A stretch of DNA of 64,000 nt from Erysipelotrichaceae bacterium. GTDB taxonomy: Bacteria; Bacillota_I; Bacilli_A; Erysipelotrichales; Erysipelotrichaceae. This document shows, piece by piece, positions 1 to 10,508 of this stretch. Each line of letters starts with the position of its first letter. Position 1 is the first letter of the stretch. The stretch is taken from assembly GCA_017454765.1 (NCBI GenBank), contig JAFTCJ010000009.1, forward strand, positions 1 through 64,000. The letters run 5' to 3'. The notes under the pieces were generated by a model, which did not search any database, was not told where the DNA came from, and saw only the letters and a program-made list of their open reading frames with translations. The translations under genes and the position numbers were made by a program.

Positions 1-3000
1 GTAGACCGTGTCTCCTGTTCCTTCATAGACGATTGAGACATCATTTTCCACATTCAGCTGCGTCTGTCCGATCGTGATCGTTGCCGGGATGCTTGGAGCA
101 GAACCTGTCGCATACAGTTCTCTGAACACGTCAGAGAGATCCAGAGTCACATTTTCCTTCAGGGGCTCTATATCGACCAAACCATCACTCTCTGCCAACG
201 CGAAGGTTGAGAACCTTCTTGTGACAATGTAGAGCTTGAATTCTTCGTTCTCTTCTTTCACATAGTAGCACTCTTCCTGAAGCTCCAGTGCATCTGTTTC
301 TGATACTTTCTTCATCTGAACCGGATCACTTTCTCCATGCTTGTGATAGACGATCAGTCTGTCCGGATCGATGAACTGATAAAGAATGTTATTGTCATTA
401 GGATCTCTGACATCATCCAGAGAGATCGAAATGATCTGGTAATCGGGAACTTCATCTACTCTGTTCTTTGAATCACCGATATTCTTGTTCATATGAATAT
501 CGTAGTATTCTTCTACGCCTTCAATGGCACTGAATGCACTGATGCTGGTTCCATCTGTTTCTTCTCTTACAGTCAGGACGACATCAATGTCACCTCTTGC
601 TTTTCTTTCAGCTTCGCTGATCGCACTGTCAAGCTGATCTTCATCAATACTGACATTTCTCTTTCTGCTGCCCATCGCAATGTTCTGGTATGTTGCATTG
701 CTTAATTTCTGTTCCAGAACGACTGCGAACGGATAAGGATGATCGGCATCAATCGGATCTACCTGCAGGCACTTATAGGCATATTTTGAAGAATCGGTTT
801 CCGGAAGGAAATCAGCAGGTATTTCTTTTGAATAGAAACCGCCGTAGACCAACGGGAATCTGACAGACTGTCCACTGCCGCTAATCGATATGATATTACC
901 GTTTTCTGCCTTGAAATAGCCGTTGTTGATCACGACTTCCGTATCTGGCTTGCAGACAATCGCATTGTTGCTTGCATCAATAGCAGCGCCTTCCCAGAGA
1001 AGTCTTGAATTCTCAGACAGATAGACACCATTCACAGCACGCAATACAGACGGATCATCAACTTCAATACCTGATGTGTGATCATTCTGATCAGGAATCG
1101 AATCAGCCATCTCGATCGCATAAGTACCGCCTTCGACGATACAGTTGCTGATCCATAATCTCATATGGTCTTCCACTTTGATCGCCGAAACATTGGATGT
1201 GTTATTGCTGACACCTGCATATGAACCTTCGCCTGAACCGCCAAGATACAGTAGCGAATCAATAACTGCATCGTTTGCTGTATGATAGATCCAGATCGCG
1301 CTGTCATTGTTTCCGGTCAGTGTCGAATCATGAATCGAAATACCGATATAGTGGTTTTCTGCATTTTCGCTGTCAACATCGACTTTGATCGCATTCTTTC
1401 CTGTAATGACGGAATCATGGATCCACAGCAATCCGTTTGTTGAACGGATCGCTTCTTCCGAAGCCGAAGTGATCTGTACATTGAGCAGTTCCAGTTTCGC
1501 ACCGTTGGAAATAACTGCAACACCATTGTTTTCCACTGTTCCGTTTTCAATACGGAAGACATTCACATTGCTGTTATCCGTAATCATATCAGTGACATTG
1601 GCAACCAGTCGGACACCGGATAAGGTGTTTCCGTTCAGATCAATATATTTGCCTTCATAGTATTCAAATGAAATTTCAGCATCATTACCGGTGATATCAG
1701 TATCATCAGCAAGAGTAATGAACTGAATATTCGGATTGCTGAGGGCATCTTCAAGTTCCGTCAGACTGCTGACTGTTATCCGGTCGTTCGGCTTTCTGAT
1801 GACATAGAAAGTCTTGTCATTATGGGTGGTCGGATAAACGATATAGTAATCCTTATTGCTTTCAAAGAATTGACTAAGATCCTGAGGATCAGTCAGTGAT
1901 GTTTCCTTGATGTCATCCATACTGCTGACCGGGATATAAGCCTTCATACTCTTGTTGGCATATGCTCCGGTATTGATTCTGAGTTTTCCGGACGGAATAC
2001 CGACCGCAATCTCATTACATCTGAAATCAATATAAGCATCCGCTGTTTCCTGGCCTGTAGAGGTGATCTCCATCCTCTTGATCTTTTCTGCCGTTACAGA
2101 AGAAGTCGCCGCAAAAATCGGTCCTGATGCTGACCATTCTGAGTTATTGGGCTGTGACCTGAAATCGACTTTCAGATTATTATTAGCTGAATCGGAATAC
2201 ACAAGGAACAAAGCTCCGTTCGTATCCTGTTTCGTGAATGACTGATTGGACGAATCATATTCTCCATTGGCTGTGAACCTGCTTGAAGACTCAAACAGAT
2301 ACCTGCCTCCGTTAATAACAAACGGACTTTCTGCTTCAATATCGACATAATTCATTCTCATATCGGTATAGCCGTTGACATAGACACCGACATGATCAGA
2401 TACGATTCTCGTCCACAGATGTTCAGGATTTTCCGTATCGTTCGGCCAGTTATCATTTCCAAGCGAAGTGTATGACAATTCTGAAGAAGACGGACGGTCC
2501 ACATAGATAGCATAATCTTCACCGATGATTGTTCCGGAAATGGTCATTCCATTATAGAAATACTCATCATAAACTCTTCCCGGATACTTTTCGGAAATCT
2601 TCAGACCGGTCTTGGCATCGATCGTCGCATAGAGACCAAGATAGAACTGATTGCATATTTCATAACAGTTGACACCGATTCCGTTCTCATTTTGAACTAG
2701 AACGCCGTCAAGCAGGAACAGATTGCCGTAAGCCCTGATCAGAGCCGGCTCGCTTCCGCTGCCGTATCCGCCGTCACTGCCGGTACCAATGATCTTTGAA
2801 GGCTTGCTTGTCGGATCACTCCTGTCGTAAGCTGAATCGATGAAATGGATGCTGGAACTCCTTGGAATCTCAATCGAATGATTGCCGGCGATAATATTAT
2901 GGCCGTTAAGGTCGATCAGAAGATCTGAATACTTATCTTTTCTGTCGTCGGTATGGTTATATCCTTCAAATCTGTGATATGAAAGGATGAGATCCTTATC

Positions 3001-6000
3001 CAGTTCGAGATCGGTCCTCAGTTTGATGACGCTCTTCGGATTTTCAATGACGCTGTAAACGAGGTCTTCAAACGTATCAACTGCACTCTCTCCTGATGGG
3101 CCCCAATATTCCACGGGTTGTGAAAGAATCTGATTCTCATTGTAGAAGCTGGAATAGTGCAATTCTTCAAACGCATTGATTGTGCCGTATCTGCTTGATT
3201 TGACGTTCAGAACGATGGCGGACATATTTGAATAGTCTGTTATGGAAAGATTATATGCCAGCTCAATTCCGCTGCAGCTGACCAGATCTTCATAAGTTTC
3301 CTTATAATCCGTCAGCGGATAATATGAACCACCAAGATCATATACAAAGAACATATCATTCTTGCAGTATTCAAGCGTTGATTCCGCATCTTCGTGATTG
3401 GCTCTGTAAATGATAATACTTCTGATGTAAGCATCTGTCGGGAAGCCGACCTGGGTCAGATTGTTCAGATGATTCAACTGTGACAGATAGATCCCGTTTG
3501 TAATTTCAAAACTGCTGGACGGATAGTATATCTCTATCGAATCTTCAATGAACTTCTGATATTCGATTCCTTTATCATACAGATCCCTTCTTTGAACCTC
3601 TGAACCACCGGAATAATTGAAACTTTCTGTATGACCGTATTCTACAACGAGAGTGTTCAGTTTATATTTCGTATACTCCAGGAATGTTTCCGCTGTAACA
3701 TTTCCTCCTGTCGAATTCAGATAGACATAATAAGTCTTGCCGTCCTTTTCCACACTATACAAATCAAAAACTTTTTCGTTGCCCTGCTGATCATAGAAAG
3801 TATATGAATTTTCATATAACGGTCCGTCCGAGGGACCTTCAAGAAGAACCCTGACTGTTTCCGTCTTTCCTTCACGGCTTAAAACATACGTAATGCACGC
3901 AAAAGATCCATATTCTTCAATCCATTGGCTGTATTTCTTTGATACGATCTCTGTGCCCTGTTTCAGCTCAAGAGAATAGAATTCACTTTCAGGTTCAGTG
4001 ACTCCGTCAAAATTCTGATCCGGATCCTGATCGGAGATCCAGTCATAGAAGTCTCCGATGTCTTCACTTGTCCATATTCTGAGCATCATATCCTTCACAT
4101 AGGAATGATCGCTCGAAAACTCAACATCACCGAGCGTGCAACTATACAGAATGCTTTCATTGCTCTCCAGGAATGTATAGTCATAGACATCTTCCATTCT
4201 GACATTTAAGTAGAAATAATGAGTCTGGCTCTGCGTCGGATCATCCGCCAATGATACAGTGAATTCATAATATTCATACTTTCTTAATGTCATAGACCAG
4301 GTTCCGTCTGTTTCGTTGTAGGAAAGATTCGGATCATAATCCACATTGTTCTGAACTAACACAACATCCGCTCCATTATTTCCAGATATAACAACATCCA
4401 GATAACAGGATTCATTCAGATAGTAATCTATCGGATCGACATAGAAATTCCAGCTAAACTCATTCCAGTATTCGCTATAGTAAACATCGAAATCGAAATC
4501 ATCATGATCGGCACTGGCAAAAGAATAATCTTCAGCGATTGCCTCTTCAAGTCCAGTGATGAAGATGATGTTATCGGAATCATACTCATAATAGTAACCC
4601 TTGTATCCGCATTTCGTGCCATATTGAATCTCAGCACGGTCGACCGGTGTCTGAGAATCGGAAAGGATCAGTGAGAATGCGGTATTCTCGTAATCGGCTT
4701 TCAAAGCATTATAGAAACTCTGGATTGCGGTCTGTGTTTCAAGATCCTCACGGATATACCAGATGACATGCTCTTCATTCTCATTCAGATCATATCTGAC
4801 AGGGAATGTCTGATTGTTATATACGATTCTGACATAATCCAGAGCCTGTTTTTTAACCAGCCAGTATCGGATATGATATCCTTCTTCTGCACCGGTCGGA
4901 ATCCAATAAGAATTATACTCACTATAGGATTCACTAAACATGTCCAAGATCGGATATTCATGTAACTCATTGCTGCCGGTATATTTGACAACGATCTTGC
5001 CGTCTGCACTGCCGTTCAAAATTGCCTCATACTTTTGGGCATCAATCTGAATATCATAACCGAATTCATCATATGTACTGGAATCTTCACTCCACTGATA
5101 GCTGAAGACCATTCTTGCAGCATTGCTGTCAAGGACATAACTGCTGCTGTCTGGTGCCCTATAATAGAAAGCAAAACTCTCCGGTTTCACATAACCGTTT
5201 CCGCCGGGAACGAGGTTGTATTCTATGTGATCCGAACTCAGATCCGGATTGACATCTTTGTAAACAATCGCAAACGGAGAAAGCGAGGAAGTCGTGAACG
5301 TCAGTGTTCTGCCCTCCAATGTCGCTTCCAGATACTCTGCATTACCGTCACTCTTGACATGAACAATCTTGAATACTCTGTCACATCCTTCAAGCTTTTC
5401 CATCAGTTCATCCGGAAGCTCGATGGAAAGTGTGATCGGACTGTTCGGCTGAGGTGTGGAAACATTCGGTTCACCGTCTTCCATTACAGTCTTTCTGATC
5501 TCCACATCAAGATAAACCGCCTGTTCCATGGCGTATTCGCTACCGGCCAGGCTGACGGCAGCCTGCTGAGCACTTGCCATATTCTGCTGGTTCAGATAAT
5601 CAACCTGCAGCTGTACACTCGTTAAGCTGTCAGGATCAACATTGACAACGCTGTACAGTTCTGTTTCCGTTGCCGCTGAAAAAACGTTAGTCGGCTGCGG
5701 AACTTCTCCTGTCTCTCCGGCAGGAATAATCACACTGCCTGTTGAAGTGTTGACGACCAGAACAGTTGAACCATTTTCATTGGATACATTGCTTCCGGAA
5801 GCTGTTTCATCGTATGTGACCAGCGCGGAAACACTTTCACTGCCGCTGCCGATATTGTCGTTTTTGCTCCAGAGAGCATAAAGAACGACATTGGATGCAG
5901 CAATATAATTGCCTGCAAAAGCATTGCCGCTGCTGTTTTTCCATCCATCCAGATGATAACTGCCGTTTGCAACATCTGACGAAACCGGGAGACTGATTTC

Positions 6001-8931
6001 GCTGTTTGCGTTTGCCGCGATATCTTTGATCTCTGATTCATCATCAATAAAATGACCGCCGTTGGCATCCAGAACCACATGTGCCTTGGAATAAGCAAAA
6101 TTCAAAGCGGAAGTCGCATTGCAGAAATACGTTGCATCCAGAACAATCTCATAACGGCCGGACTCAATTCCTTTTCTGACAAGCTGTGCCGCATCAATGA
6201 TGATGCAGTTTGAGTCTTCATCAAGTCTCATATCATCCGCCGTAAAGACAGCCTTAAGCGTTCCTGTTCCGGCGTTTCCGGTCGCAATGATCGATCCGTT
6301 CTGTGATGAACCTCCCTGACCTGACTCGTAGAATAAGACTTGTGCTTCCTTGTTCATCAGACCGAAATAAAGATATGTGAGATCAGAGGTACAGATCTTG
6401 ACTTCATCTGAACTACCCTGCTCCAGGTGCAGATCATACGGAATATTAGCCACATCACCGATGATCAATACTTCCTCCGGAATATATCTTGCATAGCCAT
6501 AGGAACCGACAATGATATAATACTCATCCTGAAGTACATATCCGGAAATCAGACTGTCAGGAATCAGTACCTGACCATTTTCATATACGGCTGATTCAAC
6601 GGAGAAAGAATAGTCATATCCGTAATCATATCTGGGTGCAGATCTCTTCAGCTTGATGAAAGAAGCTTTAGGATCCGTGCTGTTATTACAGATTCCTTCC
6701 AGCCAGTTCGAAATATCAGAACGATCAGAACGGATGATAATGCCGCTTCCTTCCTGATAATAAACCTGAATGTTTTTTGGCAGCGCCTGTACAGATGTGC
6801 TGATCAGCATGGTACATCTGTACGGGGCATATCCTTCAGCAACAATATTGATCTTATATGTATCGGACAATACAGCTCTTCTGATGAGAATATTCTCCGG
6901 AATCGTGATGGATTTCCCATCAGCTGACAATACCATCTCATCGGTATCACCCGATCCCTGCGGACCTCCGATATAAGTCGGATAGCCGTCGTTTTCACTG
7001 AACATGCTGATATATGAAGAGGTCGTTCTGTTGTTGTATAAAGCGGAAATCCATTCTGTATCATCAGAACTGATCACAATCTGATTGTTATTGTTGCTGA
7101 TTGTGATTTCAGGAACCTGATTCAGAAGCTGTGTAAAAGTCACGGTCGCAGAAACATCGCTTCTGTATCTTCTGGCATGGACCGTGACGGAACGTGTGCC
7201 GTTCGCAACGTTATATCTGATCAGATTGTCTTTCGAAATGACAGCATTAGTACCATCATAAGAAATAATTCCTGCATAATAGCCCTGATTCATGATAGAA
7301 ATCGGGTTCGGAAGCGGACTGTTGTCGATTGTGACCATCGAAGGAGACTGGTCTCTTCCTTCGTTGTATCTGGCCAAAGCCTGCAGGAAATCCTTGTTTT
7401 GCGATGAGATCACCAGATCGCCATCGGCATTCGTTGAGACAGCGACATCTGTCGGAGTGTCTTCCATTCCGTTTCTGATGGTAAAGACAAAACCGTCATG
7501 TTCCAAGGTATATTCAACTGTACCGTATTCAGCAGAATACAGTTTCATTGATGTAAATACCGTTCCGGTATTGATAGGATTATTACTGCCGTCAGCATCG
7601 ATAATATTGTTGAAAGGCAGGACGATTTCATCGTACTCATTATCATAGAGAATGCTGCCCGCATAAGTGTGAGCACCTCCGTCATACGATGCATTTTCAA
7701 TATGCATGCTTACGGTATTATCAAAGTTTCTCAATTCAACATAGCTTTGAATCGTTTCCGGCTGAGCGCCATATACATTCGGTAATTCCAGTGCTTCCAG
7801 AAAATCCAGACCACTTGAATTAACGGCATTGATGATCAGATCCCAGCTGCCGGCCTGCTGTATCCTGTATTCCATGTCATTGGAACGCAGACTATTTGAT
7901 AAAGGATCCAGTTCGAACTCTACATCTTCATAACCCGGGACTTCAAGTTTTACTGTTACCTGTTCATTATAGGAATTCGAGTAGTAATAATCTAAAAAAC
8001 CTCTTTTTGTTACCAGAACATGGTCGCCTTTCAGGACAAGGTATGTCGAATTATCATCCTGATTATATACAACAATTCCGTTATTTCCGGATACTCTGGC
8101 CAATCCACCTCTGACCGGATGATTTCCGGATGATAAATATTCATTGTAAGTAGGACTGCTGCTTGGAGAAATCAGAGCTTTCAGATATTCACTTCCCGCA
8201 TAGATCGCAATACCTCTCTCGGTGTCTGTATTGATTTCAACAATATTTGTGACACCCGGCTGCTGTCTTGTAACCGCATTTATTGCAACATTTCCCGAAT
8301 ATACTTCGTACGAATTATTGTTCTCATCGTAACATCCGATATCCGCATAATATGTTCCGTTTGGAAGATTTTCGTTGAACCACGAATCTGCAGGAATCGA
8401 GATGTACTGGCCGTCAGCACCGTTTTTCAGCTGGCAGTAGCTCCAATACATATAGTCGCTGATGCGGGTAAAGAAACCCCATATTTTGTCATCTGAATCA
8501 TAAAGAGCGACATCGGAAAAACGCGAATATACAGTTGGGTCATCTGCTGTGATGATGATCTCTCCTGTTTCCGGATTCTGAGTCATGGTTGCACCTATCT
8601 CATGTGCAGATCTCAGGTTGCTGCCTTCATCAGAACCGCCATCTTCCTCTGTTGCAGAATTACCCGTCTGAGCATTCTGTCCTTCGATCATCTGATCTTC
8701 ATCAGTGGCTTCAAAGGTGTTTTCGCTGTCACCCTCTCCGACCTCGATTATCGGGTCCTCCCGTTCTTCGGTTTCACTTTGATCAGACGTATTTTCCGTC
8801 TCTTCCTGCTGAACTTCAGCAACCGGTTCCTCCGGTTCTTCTGATTCGGCATTTACCATATACGGCGTATAAGAAAAAGCCGTCGTCAGCAACAACACGA
8901 TAGCGAGAATAAATGTCAATAATTTCTTCAT
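1..8931 (-). CDS. Giant secreted repeat/adhesin-like surface protein (C-terminus outside window)
   Basis: The frame is open from the ATG at 8931 to base 1 (2977 residues) and is cut by the window edge; I checked the phase at ~6.1, 3.0 and 0.5 kb. Residues 1-28 form a signal peptide (MKKLL, hydrophobic core, cleavage near VNA), followed by an acidic linker to ~110. Residues ~113-945 hold seven divergent ~105-125-residue repeats with the pattern I-x-I-S-S-x-D...LxAL, then IPxxxLI, then a strand ending VxAxGY; this resembles the DUF1533/Shr-type Hb-interacting fold (my recognition, not searched). Residues ~946-1018 look like a Listeria-Bacteroides (Flg_new/InlB B) repeat ending VVLYALW. Residues ~2000-2640 are rich in short strands around N/G turns, as in a parallel beta-helix. 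Two copies of a domain ending in 'ST/SP-FA-(I/L)-A/V' lie near 1130-1222 and 2778-2912. Probably exported and cell-wall attached through an anchor beyond the edge. Ligand unknown. Confidence 0.8.
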   Translation of the reverse strand, partial: MKKLLTFILAIVLLLTTAFSYTPYMVNAESEEPEEPVAEVQQEETENTSDQSETEEREDPIIEVGEGDSENTFEATDEDQMIEGQNAQTGNSATEEDGGSDEGSNLRSAHEIGATMTQNPETGEIIITADDPTVYSRFSDVALYDSDDKIWGFFTRISDYMYWSYCQLKNGADGQYISIPADSWFNENLPNGTYYADIGCYDENNNSYEVYSGNVAINAVTRQQPGVTNIVEINTDTERGIAIYAGSEYLKALISPSSSPTYNEYLSSGNHPVRGGLARVSGNNGIVVYNQDDNSTYLVLKGDHVLVTKRGFLDYYYSNSYNEQVTVKLEVPGYEDVEFELDPLSNSLRSNDMEYRIQQAGSWDLIINAVNSSGLDFLEALELPNVYGAQPETIQSYVELRNFDNTVSMHIENASYDGGAHTYAGSILYDNEYDEIVLPFNNIIDADGSNNPINTGTVFTSMKLYSAEYGTVEYTLEHDGFVFTIRNGMEDTPTDVAVSTNADGDLVISSQNKDFLQALARYNEGRDQSPSMVTIDNSPLPNPISIMNQGYYAGIISYDGTNAVISKDNLIRYNVANGTRSVTVHARRYRSDVSATVTFTQLLNQVPEITISNNNNQIVISSDDTEWISALYNNRTTSSYISMFSENDGYPTYIGGPQGSGDTDEMVLSADGKSITIPENILIRRAVLSDTYKINIVAEGYAPYRCTMLISTSVQALPKNIQVYYQEGSGIIIRSDRSDISNWLEGICNNSTDPKASFIKLKRSAPRYDYGYDYSFSVESAVYENGQVLIPDSLISGYVLQDEYYIIVGSYGYARYIPEEVLIIGDVANIPYDLHLEQGSSDEVKICTSDLTYLYFGLMNKEAQVLFYESGQGGSSQNGSIIATGNAGTGTLKAVFTADDMRLDEDSNCIIIDAAQLVRKGIESGRYEIVLDATYFCNATSALNFAYSKAHVVLDANGGHFIDDESEIKDIAANANSEISLPVSSDVANGSYHLDGWKNSSGNAFAGNYIAASNVVLYALWSKNDNIGSGSESVSALVTYDETASGSNVSNENGSTVLVVNTSTGSVIIPAGETGEVPQPTNVFSAATETELYSVVNVDPDSLTSVQLQVDYLNQQNMASAQQAAVSLAGSEYAMEQAVYLDVEIRKTVMEDGEPNVSTPQPNSPITLSIELPDELMEKLEGCDRVFKIVHVKSDGNAEYLEATLEGRTLTFTTSSLSPFAIVYKDVNPDLSSDHIEYNLVPGGNGYVKPESFAFYYRAPDSSSYVLDSNAARMVFSYQWSEDSSTYDEFGYDIQIDAQKYEAILNGSADGKIVVKYTGSNELHEYPILDMFSESYSEYNSYWIPTGAEEGYHIRYWLVKKQALDYVRIVYNNQTFPVRYDLNENEEHVIWYIREDLETQTAIQSFYNALKADYENTAFSLILSDSQTPVDRAEIQYGTKCGYKGYYYEYDSDNIIFITGLEEAIAEDYSFASADHDDFDFDVYYSEYWNEFSWNFYVDPIDYYLNESCYLDVVISGNNGADVVLVQNNVDYDPNLSYNETDGTWSMTLRKYEYYEFTVSLADDPTQSQTHYFYLNVRMEDVYDYTFLESNESILYSCTLGDVEFSSDHSYVKDMMLRIWTSEDIGDFYDWISDQDPDQNFDGVTEPESEFYSLELKQGTEIVSKKYSQWIEEYGSFACITYVLSREGKTETVRVLLEGPSDGPLYENSYTFYDQQGNEKVFDLYSVEKDGKTYYVYLNSTGGNVTAETFLEYTKYKLNTLVVEYGHTESFNYSGGSEVQRRDLYDKGIEYQKFIEDSIEIYYPSSSFEITNGIYLSQLNHLNNLTQVGFPTDAYIRSIIIYRANHEDAESTLEYCKNDMFFVYDLGGSYYPLTDYKETYEDLVSCSGIELAYNLSITDYSNMSAIVLNVKSSRYGTINAFEELHYSSFYNENQILSQPVEYWGPSGESAVDTFEDLVYSVIENPKSVIKLRTDLELDKDLILSYHRFEGYNHTDDRKDKYSDLLIDLNGHNIIAGNHSIEIPRSSSIHFIDSAYDRSDPTSKPSKIIGTGSDGGYGSGSEPALIRAYGNLFLLDGVLVQNENGIGVNCYEICNQFYLGLYATIDAKTGLKISEKYPGRVYDEYFYNGMTISGTIIGEDYAIYVDRPSSSELSYTSLGNDNWPNDTENPEHLWTRIVSDHVGVYVNGYTDMRMNYVDIEAESPFVINGGRYLFESSSRFTANGEYDSSNQSFTKQDTNGALFLVYSDSANNNLKVDFRSQPNNSEWSASGPIFAATSSVTAEKIKRMEITSTGQETADAYIDFRCNEIAVGIPSGKLRINTGAYANKSMKAYIPVSSMDDIKETSLTDPQDLSQFFESNKDYYIVYPTTHNDKTFYVIRKPNDRITVSSLTELEDALSNPNIQFITLADDTDITGNDAEISFEYYEGKYIDLNGNTLSGVRLVANVTDMITDNSNVNVFRIENGTVENNGVAVISNGAKLELLNVQITSASEEAIRSTNGLLWIHDSVITGKNAIKVDVDSENAENHYIGISIHDSTLTGNNDSAIWIYHTANDAVIDSLLYLGGSGEGSYAGVSNNTSNVSAIKVEDHMRLWISNCIVEGGTYAIEMADSIPDQNDHTSGIEVDDPSVLRAVNGVYLSENSRLLWEGAAIDASNNAIVCKPDTEVVINNGYFKAENGNIISISGSGQSVRFPLVYGGFYSKEIPADFLPETDSSKYAYKCLQVDPIDADHPYPFAVVLEQKLSNATYQNIAMGSRKRNVSIDEDQLDSAISEAERKARGDIDVVLTVREETDGTSISAFSAIEGVEEYYDIHMNKNIGDSKNRVDEVPDYQIISISLDDVRDPNDNNILYQFIDPDRLIVYHKHGESDPVQMKKVSETDALELQEECYYVKEENEEFKLYIVTRRFSTFALAESDGLVDIEPLKENVTLDLSDVFRELYATGSAPSIPATITIGQTQLNVENDVSIVYEGTGDTVY

Positions 8932-8956
8932 ATCCCAAGCCCTTTCAAAAGCACTA

Positions 8957-8970
8957 TAAAAGCGCTTTCA
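8957..8970 (-). promoter_or_regulatory. cre-like CcpA operator upstream of the surface gene
   Basis: On the minus strand the sequence TGAAAGCGCTTTTA, with the perfect palindrome AAAGCGCTTT, lies 26 bases before the ATG at 8931. It matches the catabolite-responsive element consensus TGWAANCGNTNWCA except at the penultimate base. A weak -35/-10 pair (TTGATA, TATGAA) may overlap it, so CcpA binding would repress the surface protein. Inference from motif only. Confidence 0.5.
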
Positions 8971-8996
8971 TACACGATTATTTTATCTTATCAAAA

Positions 8997-9021
8997 AGAC
9001 TGTTTTCAATGAAAACAGTCT
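8997..9021 (-). terminator. Rho-independent terminator after the O-antigen-ligase-like gene
   Basis: An 11-bp perfect stem (AGACTGTTTTC paired with GAAAACAGTCT, 3-base loop) starts 5 bases after the stop at 9027 and is followed on the minus strand by TTTTTGA. Confidence 0.85.
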
Positions 9022-9026
9022 AAAAA

Positions 9027-10493
9027 TCACTTTTTTCTGCCTGCCACAGAAATAACGAACAAAGCCAGGATACAAAGATTGGGAATCGTTGCCGAATTGA
9101 CAAAACTCTGTGCAAAATACGCAAACAGGCCGGCATAGAAACCCGTTATTTCCTTGTTAAAACAGGCTTTATCCCTGGCAAACATATAAAGCAGGCTGAT
9201 CCAGCAGAAACTCCAGGCAAGCAGACCGGACAAACCCATTGTCAGCAATACCTGGATCGATTCGCTGTGAGAAACAGTATAGACGATCCCATATTTGGAA
9301 TACATGCTTGCATAGACATTTCTCAGCAGTTCCGGTCCCAGTCCGAATAATTTGTGAAACAGATCGAAACGATCAAACTGTTTCAGAGAAATCCGCCATA
9401 ATTCAAAACGATAATTATCAAGACTGTCACCTCGGAAACTGATCATTTCTGAAAGAACAAAAACAGCACATATCAGCAATATGAGCATTACAGAGATGAC
9501 AATATATTTTTTTCTGTTCAGATATTTTTCTTTATCAGCAAACAAAGAAACAGAGAACAACATAACGGACAAAACAGCAGTGATGATCAGCACTCTGCTG
9601 TCAAACAGCAAGAGGCCGATGCTGTCATAGAAGGTAAAGAACGATGCAAAAAGAGCGCTGTGCCTGATGAAAAACATCACTAATGAAAAAACCAGAAACA
9701 GAAAAGAAGTTCTTTTCAGACTTTCAATACCGTCCAAAGTCTGCATAGCCAATATCAGTGCTGCAATTCCCATTGAAAGATAGATACCGTCTGCTCCGAT
9801 CAGGATCGATGAAATCAGGCCTGTCAGACTCGTCAGAAAGAAGAAAACAGTATCAGTCTTTTTTTCCGATGACAGATATCTGCTGAGAAACAGCGGAACA
9901 AAAAGACTCAGATAGCCGACATACCAGTTGCTGTTGCCGATTGTTCCGAAATACGCAAAATGCGACGTGATATCCAGGTTTTCTCTCATCGACAGAAGAT
10001 CCAGATCCATCGCATCGCTGATTGTCAGAAGAAACTCAAAAAGACAGACAAGATAGAGCGGATAGTTCACATATGAACAGAGAGGTCTGTCTTCATCCTT
10101 GAATGTCAATATCATCAGAGACAGACACAGAATCGTAAAATAGCCGACATACCAGCCCTGTCTGCCGCTGAAGGCATCGGCTTTCGAATAGGAAAAGAAA
10201 GCCGAAACAAAACTGCTGGTCAGCAGATACAGGATTGAACAAGCCAGGAAATCAATATGCCGTTTTTTTCTGCAGATCTTCAGGATAATGACCGCAATCA
10301 AAAACGGCAGCAGTATCTTCATCAAAATGAAAAACAATTCTGCCTTGACATCCATGATGTCATAATAAGCGTTCCTGTAATACAGAGGCAGAATTACGCC
10401 TGCTGCATACAGAAAAAACAGGAACGATGAAGCATGTATGATCTTATATATCTTGTCTGAGAGATTGTTCTCTTTCAGATTCTTTTTTGCCAA
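9027..10493 (-). CDS. Polytopic O-antigen ligase/polymerase-like membrane protein
   Basis: The 488-residue protein has about 12 hydrophobic membrane segments. Two stretches match the O-antigen ligase/Wzy_C superfamily: GNSNWYVGYLSLFVPL near residue 185, like the family's GN(P/S)N-x-x-(A/G)-G motif, and a C-terminal extracytoplasmic block with R-x-x-LW...FGLGPE...HSES-x-Q-x-L-x-x-x-G-x-x-G. Family members join or polymerise lipid-linked glycans outside the membrane, so it may build a surface polysaccharide or glycosylate a surface protein. The start is TTG, chosen because AGGAG sits 7 bases upstream. It lies 15 bases after the repeat protein upstream and probably shares its transcript. No glycosyltransferase is adjacent, so the substrate is unknown. 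Confidence 0.7.
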   Translation of the reverse strand: MAKKNLKENNLSDKIYKIIHASSFLFFLYAAGVILPLYYRNAYYDIMDVKAELFFILMKILLPFLIAVIILKICRKKRHIDFLACSILYLLTSSFVSAFFSYSKADAFSGRQGWYVGYFTILCLSLMILTFKDEDRPLCSYVNYPLYLVCLFEFLLTISDAMDLDLLSMRENLDITSHFAYFGTIGNSNWYVGYLSLFVPLFLSRYLSSEKKTDTVFFFLTSLTGLISSILIGADGIYLSMGIAALILAMQTLDGIESLKRTSFLFLVFSLVMFFIRHSALFASFFTFYDSIGLLLFDSRVLIITAVLSVMLFSVSLFADKEKYLNRKKYIVISVMLILLICAVFVLSEMISFRGDSLDNYRFELWRISLKQFDRFDLFHKLFGLGPELLRNVYASMYSKYGIVYTVSHSESIQVLLTMGLSGLLAWSFCWISLLYMFARDKACFNKEITGFYAGLFAYFAQSFVNSATIPNLCILALFVISVAGRKK

Positions 10494-10508
10494 AAGGTTC
10501 TCCTGAAA

